NCBI GenBank assembly: GCA_903891415.1
Contig: CAITEH010000020.1
Span: 1 to 52,525 of the forward strand
From: Candidatus Firestoneibacteriota bacterium
GTDB lineage: Bacteria > Oederibacteriota > D2-FULL-39-29
Length of the DNA: 52,525 nucleotides
Reading direction: 5' to 3'
Of this stretch, positions 33,867 to 44,006 are shown in pieces; positions within the stretch are counted from its first letter, which is position 1; every line of letters begins with the position of its first letter. The notes under the pieces were generated by a model that was not told the DNA's origin, did not search any database, and saw nothing but the letters and a program-made list of their open reading frames with translations. A program made the translations under genes and the position numbers.

Positions 33867-36800
33867 GTGAGAAAAAACAGGAATATTTTGCCTGCGATAA
33901 TAGCGGGGACATTGCTTAGCGCGGTTTGTTGCAGCTCTTTCAACGGGGTTCCGGCCGCCACAGAACAGTCCGCGGCGGTTTTTCCCTGGCAGGAGCCGCA
34001 GGCCAGGGTCCTGCCAAATGGGGCTCTCGAATGGGCGCCCAAACCCTTTGTTTTTGAAAAAGGCGCTTCAGCGCGCTATATAGATTTTAAAGACGGTGAT
34101 GATTCGAAAGATGGAAAGATGAAGCAAACCGCCTGGAAACACCATCCTTGGGATGAAAATGCGGCGGGACAAGCCAAAGCCTGCAAGGGCATTCAGACCT
34201 ATATTTTCAAGGGCGGTGTAATCTATCGCGGCGGGTTGAAGGCAGTAGAATCCGGCCTGCCCGGTAACCCCATACGCTTAACTTCTGAACCCGGTTGGGG
34301 CAAGGGAGCAGGGCTTTTCTACGGCTCCACCAGGATAACCGGGGGCTGGAGGAAGGGCAGTTCCGTTGAAGCTCCGGGGATACCCAAACCCGAGAACGTC
34401 TGGTACCTGGACCCCGGTAAGGACTATGATCCGGATCCAAATGGTGCAAAATTTTCCGCTATCTGGCAGATAAACGGTGACAAGGTCGAACGCCTGCATA
34501 TTGCCCGGGAACCCAATTATGACCTTTCCGATCCTGACAATCCGGTGAAAAACTGGCCTGTCTGGAGCGCCTACAAGTATGACGAAAATAAAAAAATGGG
34601 AACTCTGACTTCTCCGGTCCTGATAGGCCTGGGCGACAAGAATTTATTGGAGGGCGCCTTTATCTGGACCGAACGCGATTTTCTGATGGGCGCTGCCACG
34701 CAGAACTTCGACAGATGGAAGTATGATCCCGTTACCGGCTCTATAACTGCCAGGTCTTTTCACCCAACTGTTTACAGCCGTATCCCGCGCGCAAAAGTAC
34801 ATTTTATGATAGAAAATGCCGCAAAATTCCTTGATGCTCCCGGAGAATACTTCTATAACTATAACGGCAATAAGGCGGGGCGTCTTTACCTTTACCCTCC
34901 GGGAGGGCTTGACCCCAATAACGCGGCTTATGAAGTGGCGCAGGTCCGCTTTCCGGTAAATATTGTTGACCGGCATGATATCGTTATCAGCGGCCTGGAA
35001 TTCCGCTATAATGATCCCGATGACGGCTCTTCTCTTGATTGGACCGTGCACGACGGGTCACCGTCACCCTGCGTGCGTATAACCGGTAATTGCACAAATA
35101 TTACAGTAAAAAATTGCAGTTTTTATTATGTCGCGAATGCTATTTGCGCTTTCCCGCGCACAGTCAGCGAGGGAGGCCCGGCTAATGATATGCTTGATAA
35201 TATTATCTTGAGCGATAATGATATAATGCATGCCGAAAAAGGCGGCGCGGTTTCCGTTACCGGCGGCAGTGAGAAAATCAAAGGCGCCGCCTATGGCCGG
35301 CTTAAGCATGTTGAAGTACTGCGTAACCGTGTTGTAGATACAGGATTCCGGCACGGGTATACTCCCTGGTCCTCCATACCCGCTATCTCAGTGGTTGTAC
35401 CGGAAACTTGCGAGATAGCCGGAAATATTGTGGACACCAGTTTTGGCAACGGTATTATTACCTTCGGAGGTAAGACCGGCGGCGCTGTCAATACGGTGCC
35501 TTTGACGCGCATGCTTATACATGATAACCAGCTGGACAATACCATGCTGGGCTGCAACGACTACGGCGGGCTGGAACACTTTCAAGGCGGGCCTGTCTAT
35601 ATATATAATAACATAACCCGCAACTGTGTCGGCAACAGGACCATGGGCCGGGAGCTTGGTTACAGTCTCTACCTGGACGGCGGTTTTAAATGCTATGTCT
35701 TTAATAATATCATGGCCGGAAAGGTGAAGGCAGACCAGCCCGACTACTATAATAACTGCGGCTATTTTATGGTGTTTGGTTTTATGGATCAATTTTTTAA
35801 TAATACTATATATCATTTCATAAACGCTCTGGATGGAAGTTCGGGTAACCGCTCCAACATCCTCGGGAACCTGATGTTAGACTGCAAGAATTCCTTTATC
35901 GGGCAGAACCGGCCGGGTGATATTTCGATGCTGGGCGGGGGGGACACGGGTGAAATGGGCCGTACCGGTATACCTACTATGGCTTACGCGAGTAATGTTT
36001 TTTTCGGCAAGCCGAAAATTTTTGGAGAGGTTGCCGGGATAAGTAATACTAATGCCGCCAGGGGTTCGGCTCCTGTTGTTTCAGGGGATACTCTGGAGGA
36101 ACTGCGCGGAAAACTCGAAAACGAAAAGTGCCGGCTTTCCGGTATTGGCTGGCAGGTTACCGACGCACCCCTTCTTGAGCCCGCTAAAAAAGATTACCGG
36201 CCTGCGGCCAATTCGGGCGCCGGGGAGCGGGGCATAAAGTACTTTGTTCCGTGGGCTCTGGCCCGCACTGTCGGCGAGTGGAATTTCTATAAGAGTACCT
36301 CCAAACCTGAAGTGGTCCTGGGTGAAAGTTTCTATATGACGGATGAATACGTTGACCGGGGGATGTACTATTTTATTCCCCGTAATGACCTGAGCGTCTC
36401 AAATTGCTCAGCAAAGGACTATGTGGCCGGCCGGCTGGAGGATTGGATAGAAGGCGCTCTCGTCTTTGACGGCAGGCGTACCGCCGTGCTCTCTCATGCT
36501 GAAATGACCAGAAGCATGAATTATCCCGCAACCGGAAAGAAAGGAGAAGCGGGTAGTTATGACGGCTCCAAACGCGAGACACTTGATATGGATGTTAACA
36601 ACTTCCTGATAGAAACCGTTTTTAAGACAGAACCCGGACATATCAACGGTGTTCTGGCTTCTAAAGCATCCCTGTCGGGGTATGAACTTGCTGTCGGGCC
36701 CGGAGGCGGGCCCCGCCTGACCCTACGCGCCGGAAACGCAGTGGTTTCAGCGGTTTCGCCGGCTAAAGTCAATGACGGCAAGTGGCATCATGTGCTGGCC

Positions 36801-37097
36801 GAAGTTGACCGCGAGGCAGGTAAAGCTGTACTCTACGTTGACGGAAAAGCGGCCGGCGAAGGAAAACTTGACGGTATTACAAAAAAAACAGTTTTATCGA
36901 ACACGGCCGATTTCGTTGTGGGCAGGGGCCTCTCCGGAGCCGTTGATTTTTTGCGTGTCTGCCGCGGCACGCTTGCGGAGTCCAGGACAAGTATTGAGGA
37001 GTTATACGCCTGGGAATTCAATGGCCCGTTTTTGCGGGATTTTACGGGAAAGGTTCCTGCCGGCAGAAAACGCGACGCGGGCGCCATAGGAAGATAA
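33867..37097 (+). CDS. Secreted right-handed beta-helix protein with C-terminal LamG domain, copy 1
   Basis: Predicted exported protein of 1076 residues. GTG 33867 is chosen as start: GGGGG lies just upstream and it yields a proper signal peptide (RKNR then ILPAIIAGTLLSAV), whereas an upstream TTG (33798) would overlap the previous gene and spoil it. Seen: an N-terminal YIDFKDGDDSKDGK segment typical of beta-helix proteins, a parallel beta-helix at about 350-700 with many N-rich turns (NITVKNCSFYYVANAI, CEIAGNIVDTSFGNGI, VYIYNNITRNCVG), and a LamG/concanavalin-type domain at about 907-1040 (VNDGKWHHVLAEVDR, AVLYVDGK). This layout fits carbohydrate-binding or lyase-type surface proteins; no known lyase active site is evident. 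Duplicated in the next gene. Confidence 0.75.
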   Translation: MRKNRNILPAIIAGTLLSAVCCSSFNGVPAATEQSAAVFPWQEPQARVLPNGALEWAPKPFVFEKGASARYIDFKDGDDSKDGKMKQTAWKHHPWDENAAGQAKACKGIQTYIFKGGVIYRGGLKAVESGLPGNPIRLTSEPGWGKGAGLFYGSTRITGGWRKGSSVEAPGIPKPENVWYLDPGKDYDPDPNGAKFSAIWQINGDKVERLHIAREPNYDLSDPDNPVKNWPVWSAYKYDENKKMGTLTSPVLIGLGDKNLLEGAFIWTERDFLMGAATQNFDRWKYDPVTGSITARSFHPTVYSRIPRAKVHFMIENAAKFLDAPGEYFYNYNGNKAGRLYLYPPGGLDPNNAAYEVAQVRFPVNIVDRHDIVISGLEFRYNDPDDGSSLDWTVHDGSPSPCVRITGNCTNITVKNCSFYYVANAICAFPRTVSEGGPANDMLDNIILSDNDIMHAEKGGAVSVTGGSEKIKGAAYGRLKHVEVLRNRVVDTGFRHGYTPWSSIPAISVVVPETCEIAGNIVDTSFGNGIITFGGKTGGAVNTVPLTRMLIHDNQLDNTMLGCNDYGGLEHFQGGPVYIYNNITRNCVGNRTMGRELGYSLYLDGGFKCYVFNNIMAGKVKADQPDYYNNCGYFMVFGFMDQFFNNTIYHFINALDGSSGNRSNILGNLMLDCKNSFIGQNRPGDISMLGGGDTGEMGRTGIPTMAYASNVFFGKPKIFGEVAGISNTNAARGSAPVVSGDTLEELRGKLENEKCRLSGIGWQVTDAPLLEPAKKDYRPAANSGAGERGIKYFVPWALARTVGEWNFYKSTSKPEVVLGESFYMTDEYVDRGMYYFIPRNDLSVSNCSAKDYVAGRLEDWIEGALVFDGRRTAVLSHAEMTRSMNYPATGKKGEAGSYDGSKRETLDMDVNNFLIETVFKTEPGHINGVLASKASLSGYELAVGPGGGPRLTLRAGNAVVSAVSPAKVNDGKWHHVLAEVDREAGKAVLYVDGKAAGEGKLDGITKKTVLSNTADFVVGRGLSGAVDFLRVCRGTLAESRTSIEELYAWEFNGPFLRDFTGKVPAGRKRDAGAIGR

Positions 37098-37123
37098 AAA
37101 TAGCCCTTAAAGGAGCTGGAAAT

Positions 37124-40100
37124 ATGAGATTAGCGGGAAAGCTTAAGCTTACGGCCGCCCTGGCCGTGTTTCTTTTTCAGGTTTGTTTGTTAGCGGCAAA
37201 TCTTTTTGCCTCAGGGCCTGAAAAGCAGAGTGCCGCAGTTTTTTCCTGGCAGGAACCTTATGCGAAGGTTCTGCCGAACGGAGCGCTTGAATGGGCACCG
37301 AAACCTTTCATTTTTGAGAAAGGCGCTTCCCTAAGGCACATAGATTTCAAAGACGGTGATGATACCAGAGACGGTAAGACGCCGGAATCTGCCTGGAAGC
37401 ATCATCCCTGGGATGAAAATTCAGCCGGCCGGTCCAGGGCCTGCAAGGGAATTCATACGTATGTGTTCAAAGGCGGTGTTGTTTACCGCGGGGCTTTGAA
37501 AGCCGCTGAGTCGGGCCTGCCGGATGACCCTATCCGGATAACTTCAGACCCGGGTTGGGGAAAAGGAGAAGCGCTTTTTTATGGTTCCACACAGATAAAG
37601 GGGGGCTGGAAAAAAGCCGGCGGCGGTGATTCTTCGGTGATACCAAAACCGGAGAAGGCCTGGTATATAGACCTGGGCAGGAACTATGATCCGGATCCTG
37701 ACAGCGCGAAATTCTCCTCTATGTGGCAGGTGAGCGGGGATAAGGTGGAGCGCCTGCAAATTGCCCGTGAACCTAACTACGACCTTTCTGATCCTGATGA
37801 TCCTGTGAAAAACTGGCCTGTCTGGAGCGGCTATGACAAAAGAACGGGGGCCTTAACCTCGCCGGTACTTAAGGGTTTGGGGGATAAGAATCTCCTGAAT
37901 GGCGCCGTTCTCTGGACCGAGACGAACTTTCTGATGGCGGCCGCAACCAAGATCAAAAGAGCCTGGAGTTATAATCCCGATACCGGTTCTATGACCGGTA
38001 AACCTATGCTCGGGTCCTGGGGTTTTGGCCGCATTCCCGGCGCTAAAGTACACTTTATGCTGGAGAATGTCGCGAAATTTCTTGATGCTCCGGGCGAGTA
38101 TTTTTTTAACTTGAACGGCCCCAAAGCCGGACGCCTTTATCTTTTTCCTCCCGGCGGAACGGATCCTAACAGTGTTGTTTACGAAGTAGCGCAGATCCGC
38201 TTTCCTATTTGGATCTCGGATCAACATGACATTGTTATCAGCGGAATAGAGTTTCGTTACAATGACCCCGACGAAAACAAAGAAGAGTGGCCGATAGAAC
38301 CCTCTCCCTGTGTCAGCATAACAGACAGCTGCTCGAACATTACCGTCAAGAATTGTAATTTTTACTATGTTGCCAATGCGATCGCGGCTTATTCTGAAGT
38401 TTATACTGTCAAAGGAGGTTCTACCGGTGAATTGCTTGATAATATAGTTATCACCGACAATGACATCCGGCATGCAGAAATGAGCGGTACTATCTTATTG
38501 TCCGGAGACAGCGAGCGGGCACGGGGGGTTCCTTACTGCCGTCTGGGACATGTTGAGGTTTTGCGCAACCGCGTCGTTGATACGGGCTTCCGTCACGGCA
38601 CCAAAACCTGGACCTCCATACCCGCTATAGAAGTAAAATTGCCTGAAACCTGTGAAATAGCGGGCAATATTATTGACACCAGTTTTGGCAACGGTATCAT
38701 AACATTTGGAGGCAAGGAAAGCCGGAGTTATGAAACGGCGCCCTTGACGAGAATACTTGTCCATGACAATCAGATAGACAATACCATGCTGGGCTGCAAC
38801 GATTACGGAGGCCTGGAACATTTTCAGGGCGGCCCCACCTATATTTACAACAACATCACCAGGAACTGTGTCGGCAACAGGACCCTGGGGCGGGAACTTG
38901 GCTACAGCCTCTACCTTGACGGCGGTTTTAAATGTTATGTCTTTAACAATATCATAGCCGGAAAAGTAAAAGCAGATAAGCCGGACTACTACAACAACTG
39001 CGGTTATTTCATGGTCTTCGGATTTATGGACCAATTTTTTAATAATACACTCTATCATTTTGATAATGCTCTGGACGGAAGCTCAGGGAACCGGTCAAAT
39101 ATCCTGGGTAACCTGATGCTGGACTGTAAATCCTCTTTTATCGGACAGAACCGTCCGGGTGATGTTTCCATGCTGGGTGGTGGAGATACGGGTGCTATGG
39201 GCCGCACCGGAATTCCTACGATGGCTTATTCCTCTAACGTTTTTTACGGTAATCCCAAGGCCTTCGGAGTAGTTGCCGGGACAAGCAGTAAAGGGGCCGG
39301 CAGCGGGGCTCCCCTTGTGACAGGGACTACGCTTGAAGAACTGCGTGACCGGCTGGCAGCCGAAAAGTGCCGTCTTTCCGGTGTCGGCTGGAAAGTAACA
39401 AGCGAACCCCTGCAGGACCCGGCAAAAAAAGATTACCGTCCCGTGTCCGGTTCCGGGGTAAAGGAAAGAGGGGTAAAATATTTTGTACCGTGGTCTTTGG
39501 CCCGCAATGTAGGCGAGTGGAACTTTTATAAAAGCAGTTCCAATCCTGAGACGGTGCTGGGTGAGGGTTTCTATATGACCGAGGAATATATAGACCGGGG
39601 CATGTATTATTTCATACCGCGAAACGACCTTAATGTTACAAACTGTTCCGCAAAGGACTATATCGCGGGGCCTCTGGAGGATTGGATAGAGGGGGCGCTT
39701 GTCTTTGACGGTAAACGTACGGCTTCGCTTTCGCATGCGGAAATGACAAAGGATATGAATTACCCGGGAGGCGTTTACAACGGGTCAAAACGCGAGACTC
39801 TTGACATGGGCATAAATAATTTTCTTATTGAAACTGTTTTCAAGACGGAGACAGGGCTCAAAACAGGTGTGCTGGCTTCAAAGTACGCAAAGAACGGTTA
39901 TGAACTTTTCATAAACGCTGACGGCTGTCCCGCCCTGACTCTGGTTTCATCCGGTGCTGCTGTTTCTGCGGTGGCCGCTGTTAAAGTTAATGACGGCAAG
40001 TGGCATCATGTTCTTGCCGAAGTGGATCGTTCTGCGGAAAGAGCCGTAATATTTGTGGACGGCAAGTTATTTGGAGAAGCAAAGCTCAGCGCGCTGCCAA

Positions 40101-40312
40101 AAAATGCTTCTCTCTCAAATACGGCAGATTTCAGCGCGGGAAAAGAGTTTTCCGGAGCCCTGGATTTTCTGCGCGTCTGCCGGAGCACGCTTCCCGAATC
40201 TAAGACCAGCATTGAGGAACTGTACGCCTGGGAGTTCAATGGCCCGTTCCTGCGGGATTTTACCGGGAAGGCTCCTGCCGGCAAGCATGATGCCGGAGCT
40301 ATAGGAAGATAA
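37124..40312 (+). CDS. Secreted right-handed beta-helix protein with C-terminal LamG domain, copy 2
   Basis: Paralogue of the preceding gene with the same order: signal peptide (LTAALAVFLFQVCLLAANLF), GDDTRDGK start motif, beta-helix (~340-700), LamG (~898-1025, VNDGKWHHVLAEVDR). Long stretches of the helix are nearly identical (for example HDNQIDNTMLGCNDYGGLEH in place of HDNQLDNTMLGCNDYGGLEH). The N-terminal 200 residues and the signal peptide differ more. It follows after 26 bases with an AAAGGAG ribosome site, so both are probably on one transcript with the GH123-like genes. It ends KHDAGAIGR, as copy 1 ends RDAGAIGR. A role in binding or trimming the same glycan is inferred. Confidence 0.75.
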   Translation: MRLAGKLKLTAALAVFLFQVCLLAANLFASGPEKQSAAVFSWQEPYAKVLPNGALEWAPKPFIFEKGASLRHIDFKDGDDTRDGKTPESAWKHHPWDENSAGRSRACKGIHTYVFKGGVVYRGALKAAESGLPDDPIRITSDPGWGKGEALFYGSTQIKGGWKKAGGGDSSVIPKPEKAWYIDLGRNYDPDPDSAKFSSMWQVSGDKVERLQIAREPNYDLSDPDDPVKNWPVWSGYDKRTGALTSPVLKGLGDKNLLNGAVLWTETNFLMAAATKIKRAWSYNPDTGSMTGKPMLGSWGFGRIPGAKVHFMLENVAKFLDAPGEYFFNLNGPKAGRLYLFPPGGTDPNSVVYEVAQIRFPIWISDQHDIVISGIEFRYNDPDENKEEWPIEPSPCVSITDSCSNITVKNCNFYYVANAIAAYSEVYTVKGGSTGELLDNIVITDNDIRHAEMSGTILLSGDSERARGVPYCRLGHVEVLRNRVVDTGFRHGTKTWTSIPAIEVKLPETCEIAGNIIDTSFGNGIITFGGKESRSYETAPLTRILVHDNQIDNTMLGCNDYGGLEHFQGGPTYIYNNITRNCVGNRTLGRELGYSLYLDGGFKCYVFNNIIAGKVKADKPDYYNNCGYFMVFGFMDQFFNNTLYHFDNALDGSSGNRSNILGNLMLDCKSSFIGQNRPGDVSMLGGGDTGAMGRTGIPTMAYSSNVFYGNPKAFGVVAGTSSKGAGSGAPLVTGTTLEELRDRLAAEKCRLSGVGWKVTSEPLQDPAKKDYRPVSGSGVKERGVKYFVPWSLARNVGEWNFYKSSSNPETVLGEGFYMTEEYIDRGMYYFIPRNDLNVTNCSAKDYIAGPLEDWIEGALVFDGKRTASLSHAEMTKDMNYPGGVYNGSKRETLDMGINNFLIETVFKTETGLKTGVLASKYAKNGYELFINADGCPALTLVSSGAAVSAVAAVKVNDGKWHHVLAEVDRSAERAVIFVDGKLFGEAKLSALPKNASLSNTADFSAGKEFSGALDFLRVCRSTLPESKTSIEELYAWEFNGPFLRDFTGKAPAGKHDAGAIGR

Positions 40313-40441
40313 CGAGTACCGGGGTATTTAGTGCTGAGTTAAAACAGTACAACGTTTACCTTTGAGAAACGTCTAAAAGGACAGAGAAAGCGGAAAAAAT
40401 TTTTATAACTAAGGCCGAAATAAAGGAACGGGTAGAAGATC

Positions 40442-42721
40442 ATGCGAGCAAAAATGCTTAAGATAATTCAAAATAGGATAAAAGTATTTCTGAGTAAAAA
40501 AACCGTATGGGCCGCTGTACCTTTGGCCATTTTTACCGTTTACCTGACCCCGTTCACGGCGGCCGGCGTGCAGATCTGGACCAGTGATGTAATATCAGAG
40601 GAACTGTCCCCCAGGTTGGTAAAAGATGCGAAACCCGTTATCAAAGAATTAAAGCCTGTTGTTCTGGTGGGTACGCGCAACGGCAGTTTCTCCGGAAAGC
40701 TCGTGGCCGAGTCCGGCAGTACCATTAAAGGGCTTAAGGCCTCCGCGGGCGCGCTCAGCGGAAAAAGCGGTATCATTCCTGCTTCTAACGTCCAGGTTCG
40801 CTACGGTAAGGCCTGGGACCTGAAAGGCTGGACTTTGCCCGGCGGGCCTGACATCCTTCTGGACTCGCCGTCCGAAGTTTCTCCCGGCGCGAAAAATCCT
40901 GCATTTCTGCCCATATGGGTGACGGTACGGGTACCGAAAGATGCCGGTGCGGGAAAGTATACCGGTGAGATAACAGTTCAGCCCGAGGGGGCCGGCCAGG
41001 TCAGAGTACCTTTAATTCTGGAGGTTGTTGATTGGACCCTGCCGGATCCTCAGGATTACCGCACTTTCCTGGATTTCGTCCAGTCCCCTGATACCCTGGC
41101 CCTGGAATACAATGTTCCGCTCTGGTCCGAAAAACACTGGAAGCTTATAGACCGTTCTTTTCAGCTCTTAAACCCCACCGGCGGCCGGGTGCTGTACGTG
41201 CCTCTTATCTGCAGGACGAATCTCGGCAATGAGCAGTCTATGGTACGCTGGATAAAAAAAGGCGGGAATAAATATGAGTACGACTATACGGTCCTGGACA
41301 GGTATCTGGATTCTGCCGGAAAGAATCTGGGCAAACCAAAACTGGTAATTTTTCAAGTCTGGGATATATGCCAGTCGATGAAATCCCTGGAAAGAGGCCT
41401 TTGGGGAGGAGAAACTGATACAAAAAAAAACCGGAAGGAGCTCCTGGGCAAGGGGCCCCGTGTGACAGTCCTGGATCCGGCAACCGGGGAAACCGACATG
41501 CTGTTCCTTCCCCGCTATGAGGAGCCTGAAAGCAAGGCCCTGTGGCAGCCGGTGTTCACAGAGATCCATAAAAAGATGGAAAAACGCGGCCTGGAAAAAA
41601 CCATGATGCTGGGGCTTATGCCGGACCTCTGGCCGAACAAAGAGGAAGTAACCTTCTGGAAGGACGTATCCGGGGGACTGGCGTGGGCTATCCACGGGCA
41701 CGCCGGGCATGCGTCGGATGTTATGATAGGAAATAAGGGGCTGTATAAGATCTCCGACATTGGTTACGCCGCCTTTGTATATAACCTAATGTATAATGTT
41801 AATCCGGATAAAGGCCGGCTGTATGGCTGGCAGAATCCGGCGCTTTTAACCTGCTATGAGAGGGGAGGCGCCCTGAACATGGCTTCCGCGCTGGATATCC
41901 GCGAGCTTATCGCTTTTGATATTACCGGCGGGGAGCGCGGAGGGGGCAGGATGGGCGCGGACATCTGGTGGGCACTGCGGAACAAGAAGGGGGAACGTTC
42001 TGCCCCGGTCTATTCCCGGTATCCGGAAAATAACTGGCGCAATCTGGATCTGCATGACTGGTTCCTGGCCCCGGGGCCGGAAGGTTCGGTTTCCACGGTG
42101 CGTCTTGAAGCGCTTAAAGAGGGGGTGCAGGTTTGCGAGGCGAGGATCTTTCTGGAAGACGTACTGCTGGATGACACCAAAAAAGCCAGGATAGGTACAG
42201 AACTGGCCAAACGCTGCCAGGCCGCCCTTGATGAGCATCACCGCGCTATGTGGAAGACCGTCTGGAATAACGATGAAGACCTGAACAGCCTGGGCAAAGT
42301 GGGTACCGGCCGGTTCCCGCTCGAAGGGCTTTGGAATGCCCTTTCGAAGGCCGGAAAAAAACTGCCTGATTTTTCTCCCGGCCGTGCTATGCAGGCCGAA
42401 GAAGCGAGTAAGGGGAAGGAATGGTTCGCTCTTGGCTGGCAGGACCGGGAAAGGAAGTTATTCGCTCTCTCGGGAGAGGTAGCGGCTGTTTTTGAGGGAA
42501 AGGTTTCAGGCGGAGCCGGCGGCAGCGCTTTAGCGGGGTTTCCGGATAATTTTGAAGCGGTTGCAAGAGCGGTCAGCAAAAATACCGGCATTGCCGGAGA
42601 AAAGCTCCTGGGACTCTTAAAGAATAAAGGTGTAAGCAAGGAGGATGTAATCGCGGTCTGCGCCGCCGCAGAAATAACAAAGGCGGAGCCGGAAGAGCTT
42701 TATAAAAAAGGAAGAAAGTAA
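40442..42721 (+). CDS. GH123-like secreted protein, copy C, frameshifted near its end
   Basis: Third member of the GH123-like family: a longer N-terminus with a signal segment (WAAVPLAIFTVYLTPFTAAG), then IWTSDVISEELS as in copies A and B, the beta-sandwich (WVTVRVPKDAGAGKYTGEI), catalytic region and VRLEALKEGVQVCEARIFLE. Its loop after VWDIC (SLERGLWGGE) follows copy B rather than A. The frame stops at 42721 within the helical tail, at YKKGRK, where the others read YKKRKKVN. The rest of the tail continues in another frame to 42834. One A missing from the A-run at 42704-42709 (six here) would restore it. Enzymatic parts are intact, so the protein may still work. Also see the tail feature. Confidence 0.72.
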   Translation: MRAKMLKIIQNRIKVFLSKKTVWAAVPLAIFTVYLTPFTAAGVQIWTSDVISEELSPRLVKDAKPVIKELKPVVLVGTRNGSFSGKLVAESGSTIKGLKASAGALSGKSGIIPASNVQVRYGKAWDLKGWTLPGGPDILLDSPSEVSPGAKNPAFLPIWVTVRVPKDAGAGKYTGEITVQPEGAGQVRVPLILEVVDWTLPDPQDYRTFLDFVQSPDTLALEYNVPLWSEKHWKLIDRSFQLLNPTGGRVLYVPLICRTNLGNEQSMVRWIKKGGNKYEYDYTVLDRYLDSAGKNLGKPKLVIFQVWDICQSMKSLERGLWGGETDTKKNRKELLGKGPRVTVLDPATGETDMLFLPRYEEPESKALWQPVFTEIHKKMEKRGLEKTMMLGLMPDLWPNKEEVTFWKDVSGGLAWAIHGHAGHASDVMIGNKGLYKISDIGYAAFVYNLMYNVNPDKGRLYGWQNPALLTCYERGGALNMASALDIRELIAFDITGGERGGGRMGADIWWALRNKKGERSAPVYSRYPENNWRNLDLHDWFLAPGPEGSVSTVRLEALKEGVQVCEARIFLEDVLLDDTKKARIGTELAKRCQAALDEHHRAMWKTVWNNDEDLNSLGKVGTGRFPLEGLWNALSKAGKKLPDFSPGRAMQAEEASKGKEWFALGWQDRERKLFALSGEVAAVFEGKVSGGAGGSALAGFPDNFEAVARAVSKNTGIAGEKLLGLLKNKGVSKEDVIAVCAAAEITKAEPEELYKKGRK

Positions 42722-42834
42722 ATACCGCTTTTGAATTTTTCTACGAATTAAAACTTGATAAGGCGGCTAAAGCAACTTTAGATGCTCTCATAAAGAAAAT
42801 TAAAACCTCCGCGGAGGAAGAAAATAAAAAGTAA
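42722..42834 (+). pseudogene. Out-of-frame end of the copy C helical tail
   Basis: Directly after the early stop, the frame shifted by one base reads FEFFYELKLDKAAKATLDAL, then KKIKTSAEEENKK and a TAA at 42832-42834. This is the expected end of the tail found in copies A and B. It is either a real one-base deletion in the A-run, a sequencing or assembly error at a homopolymer, or a site of slippage. Confidence 0.75.
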
Positions 42835-42911
42835 ACCCCGCCTGTTTTATGGGACATAAAAAAAGTAAAGAATAATAACCGGCGGCAAAAATATTAACAA
42901 AGGAGAAAGTC

Positions 42912-44006
42912 GTGGAATCAGAAGAAACAAAAAAAACTGATATGCCTCGAAAATGGTGCGGATACAAAGGGGTTTTAATGTTTTTGGCGCTGGTATTGGT
43001 TTTTCACTGTACTGACCTTGTTTTTGGCCAGGAAAAGTCAGGAGTACCCGGAGATCTGCGTTTGCATATGGATACGGCGGAATTAAATCCGGAGCTACCG
43101 GTATATGTTAAGGGGACTATATCACGGCATGATTATTCCGGAGTGAAAGTTACCATGCCGTCGAAACTCGGGCTGGAAGGCCATCCCCGGCTGTACCTGT
43201 CCCGGGCTGAGCTGGTCAAGTGGCGGGAAGATATTATGAAAACAGCGCAAGGGCAGGCAGCGCTTAAAGGTGTCGTGCGTTTTGCGGACGGGTGGCTGAA
43301 ACGTGAAATTATGGTACTGGACCAAAGTGCTTCCAAGGAACAAAAGGAGGAGCTGGGTGACCCTGCGGAGCATAAAGGTTCCAAGAGTTTTTCACTCGGC
43401 GCCGGGGGCCTGGGCTGGGCGTATCAGTTGACGGATAAAGAGGAGTATGCCGCAAAGGCGCGGGAGATCTTGACAGGCCTGGCTAAAAAATGCCCGCTGA
43501 AACAAACAAGGCTGGGTTTGGCGATGTGGTTTTTACCTCTGGTACAGGCCTACGATATGATCTATGAGGCCAAATGCATGACGGCAGAGGACCGGAAACT
43601 GATAGAGGACGGCCTCGTGCGCCCCGTAATAGCACATATTCTCATGGGGGATGTAAAGGCAGAAATAAAAAAAAGAGACAAAAAAAATCCAAATTGGCGG
43701 ACGGAAGAACCGGCGACGGAGGGAAAAACCGCGGTGAATTGGGAAAATTTTTTCAACGCGACCTTTGTGGAATCGGGGATAGTAATGGGAGATCAGGATT
43801 GGATAGATATCGGGGCCGCGAATACCAGGTTTCAGATCGCGAGAGGGATCGGGGATGACGGGTTATGGAGAGAAGGTTCGATTTCCTACCAGTATTTTTC
43901 CCGCCTGGCGCTGGTGGGCTGTATTGAACCGCTTGCGCGGCAGGGTATTGATGTGTACAGCACAAATAAATGCCGGTGGTATCTTCTGTACCCAAGGTAT
44001 CCGTGA
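42912..44006 (+). CDS. Heparinase II/III-like protein, 3'-truncated
   Basis: N-terminal half of a secreted polysaccharide-lyase-type protein. Seen: a hydrophobic export segment (VLMFLALVLVFHCTDLVFG) after a 20-residue charged start, the superfamily motif HPRLYLSRAELVKWREDI near residue 93, and helices of an alpha/alpha toroid with WENFFNATFVESGIVMGDQD, then DDGLWREGSISYQYFSRLAL. The sandwich half with the HxHxDANSF metal site is absent, and the frame ends LLYPRYP at 44006, exactly where the opposite-strand CsgG-like gene begins to lose its match. Full proteins of this type are about 700-900 residues. It differs from the full-length lyase at 16366. GTG start with AAAGGAG upstream. Probably inactive. 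Confidence 0.65.
   Translation: MESEETKKTDMPRKWCGYKGVLMFLALVLVFHCTDLVFGQEKSGVPGDLRLHMDTAELNPELPVYVKGTISRHDYSGVKVTMPSKLGLEGHPRLYLSRAELVKWREDIMKTAQGQAALKGVVRFADGWLKREIMVLDQSASKEQKEELGDPAEHKGSKSFSLGAGGLGWAYQLTDKEEYAAKAREILTGLAKKCPLKQTRLGLAMWFLPLVQAYDMIYEAKCMTAEDRKLIEDGLVRPVIAHILMGDVKAEIKKRDKKNPNWRTEEPATEGKTAVNWENFFNATFVESGIVMGDQDWIDIGAANTRFQIARGIGDDGLWREGSISYQYFSRLALVGCIEPLARQGIDVYSTNKCRWYLLYPRYP

Noticed and set aside
42701-42721. Programmed -1 ribosomal frameshift in copy C.
   Set aside because: Reading the A-run in the actual frame gives TAT AAA AAA GGA, which is not a good slippery heptamer for both tRNAs, and I see no strong downstream hairpin. A deletion or sequencing error is simpler.
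43753-44000. The C-terminal ~85 residues of the CsgG-like frame as a real domain.
   Set aside because: This part is exactly antisense to the heparinase-like gene and has the Arg/Ser/Pro-rich look of a shadow frame.
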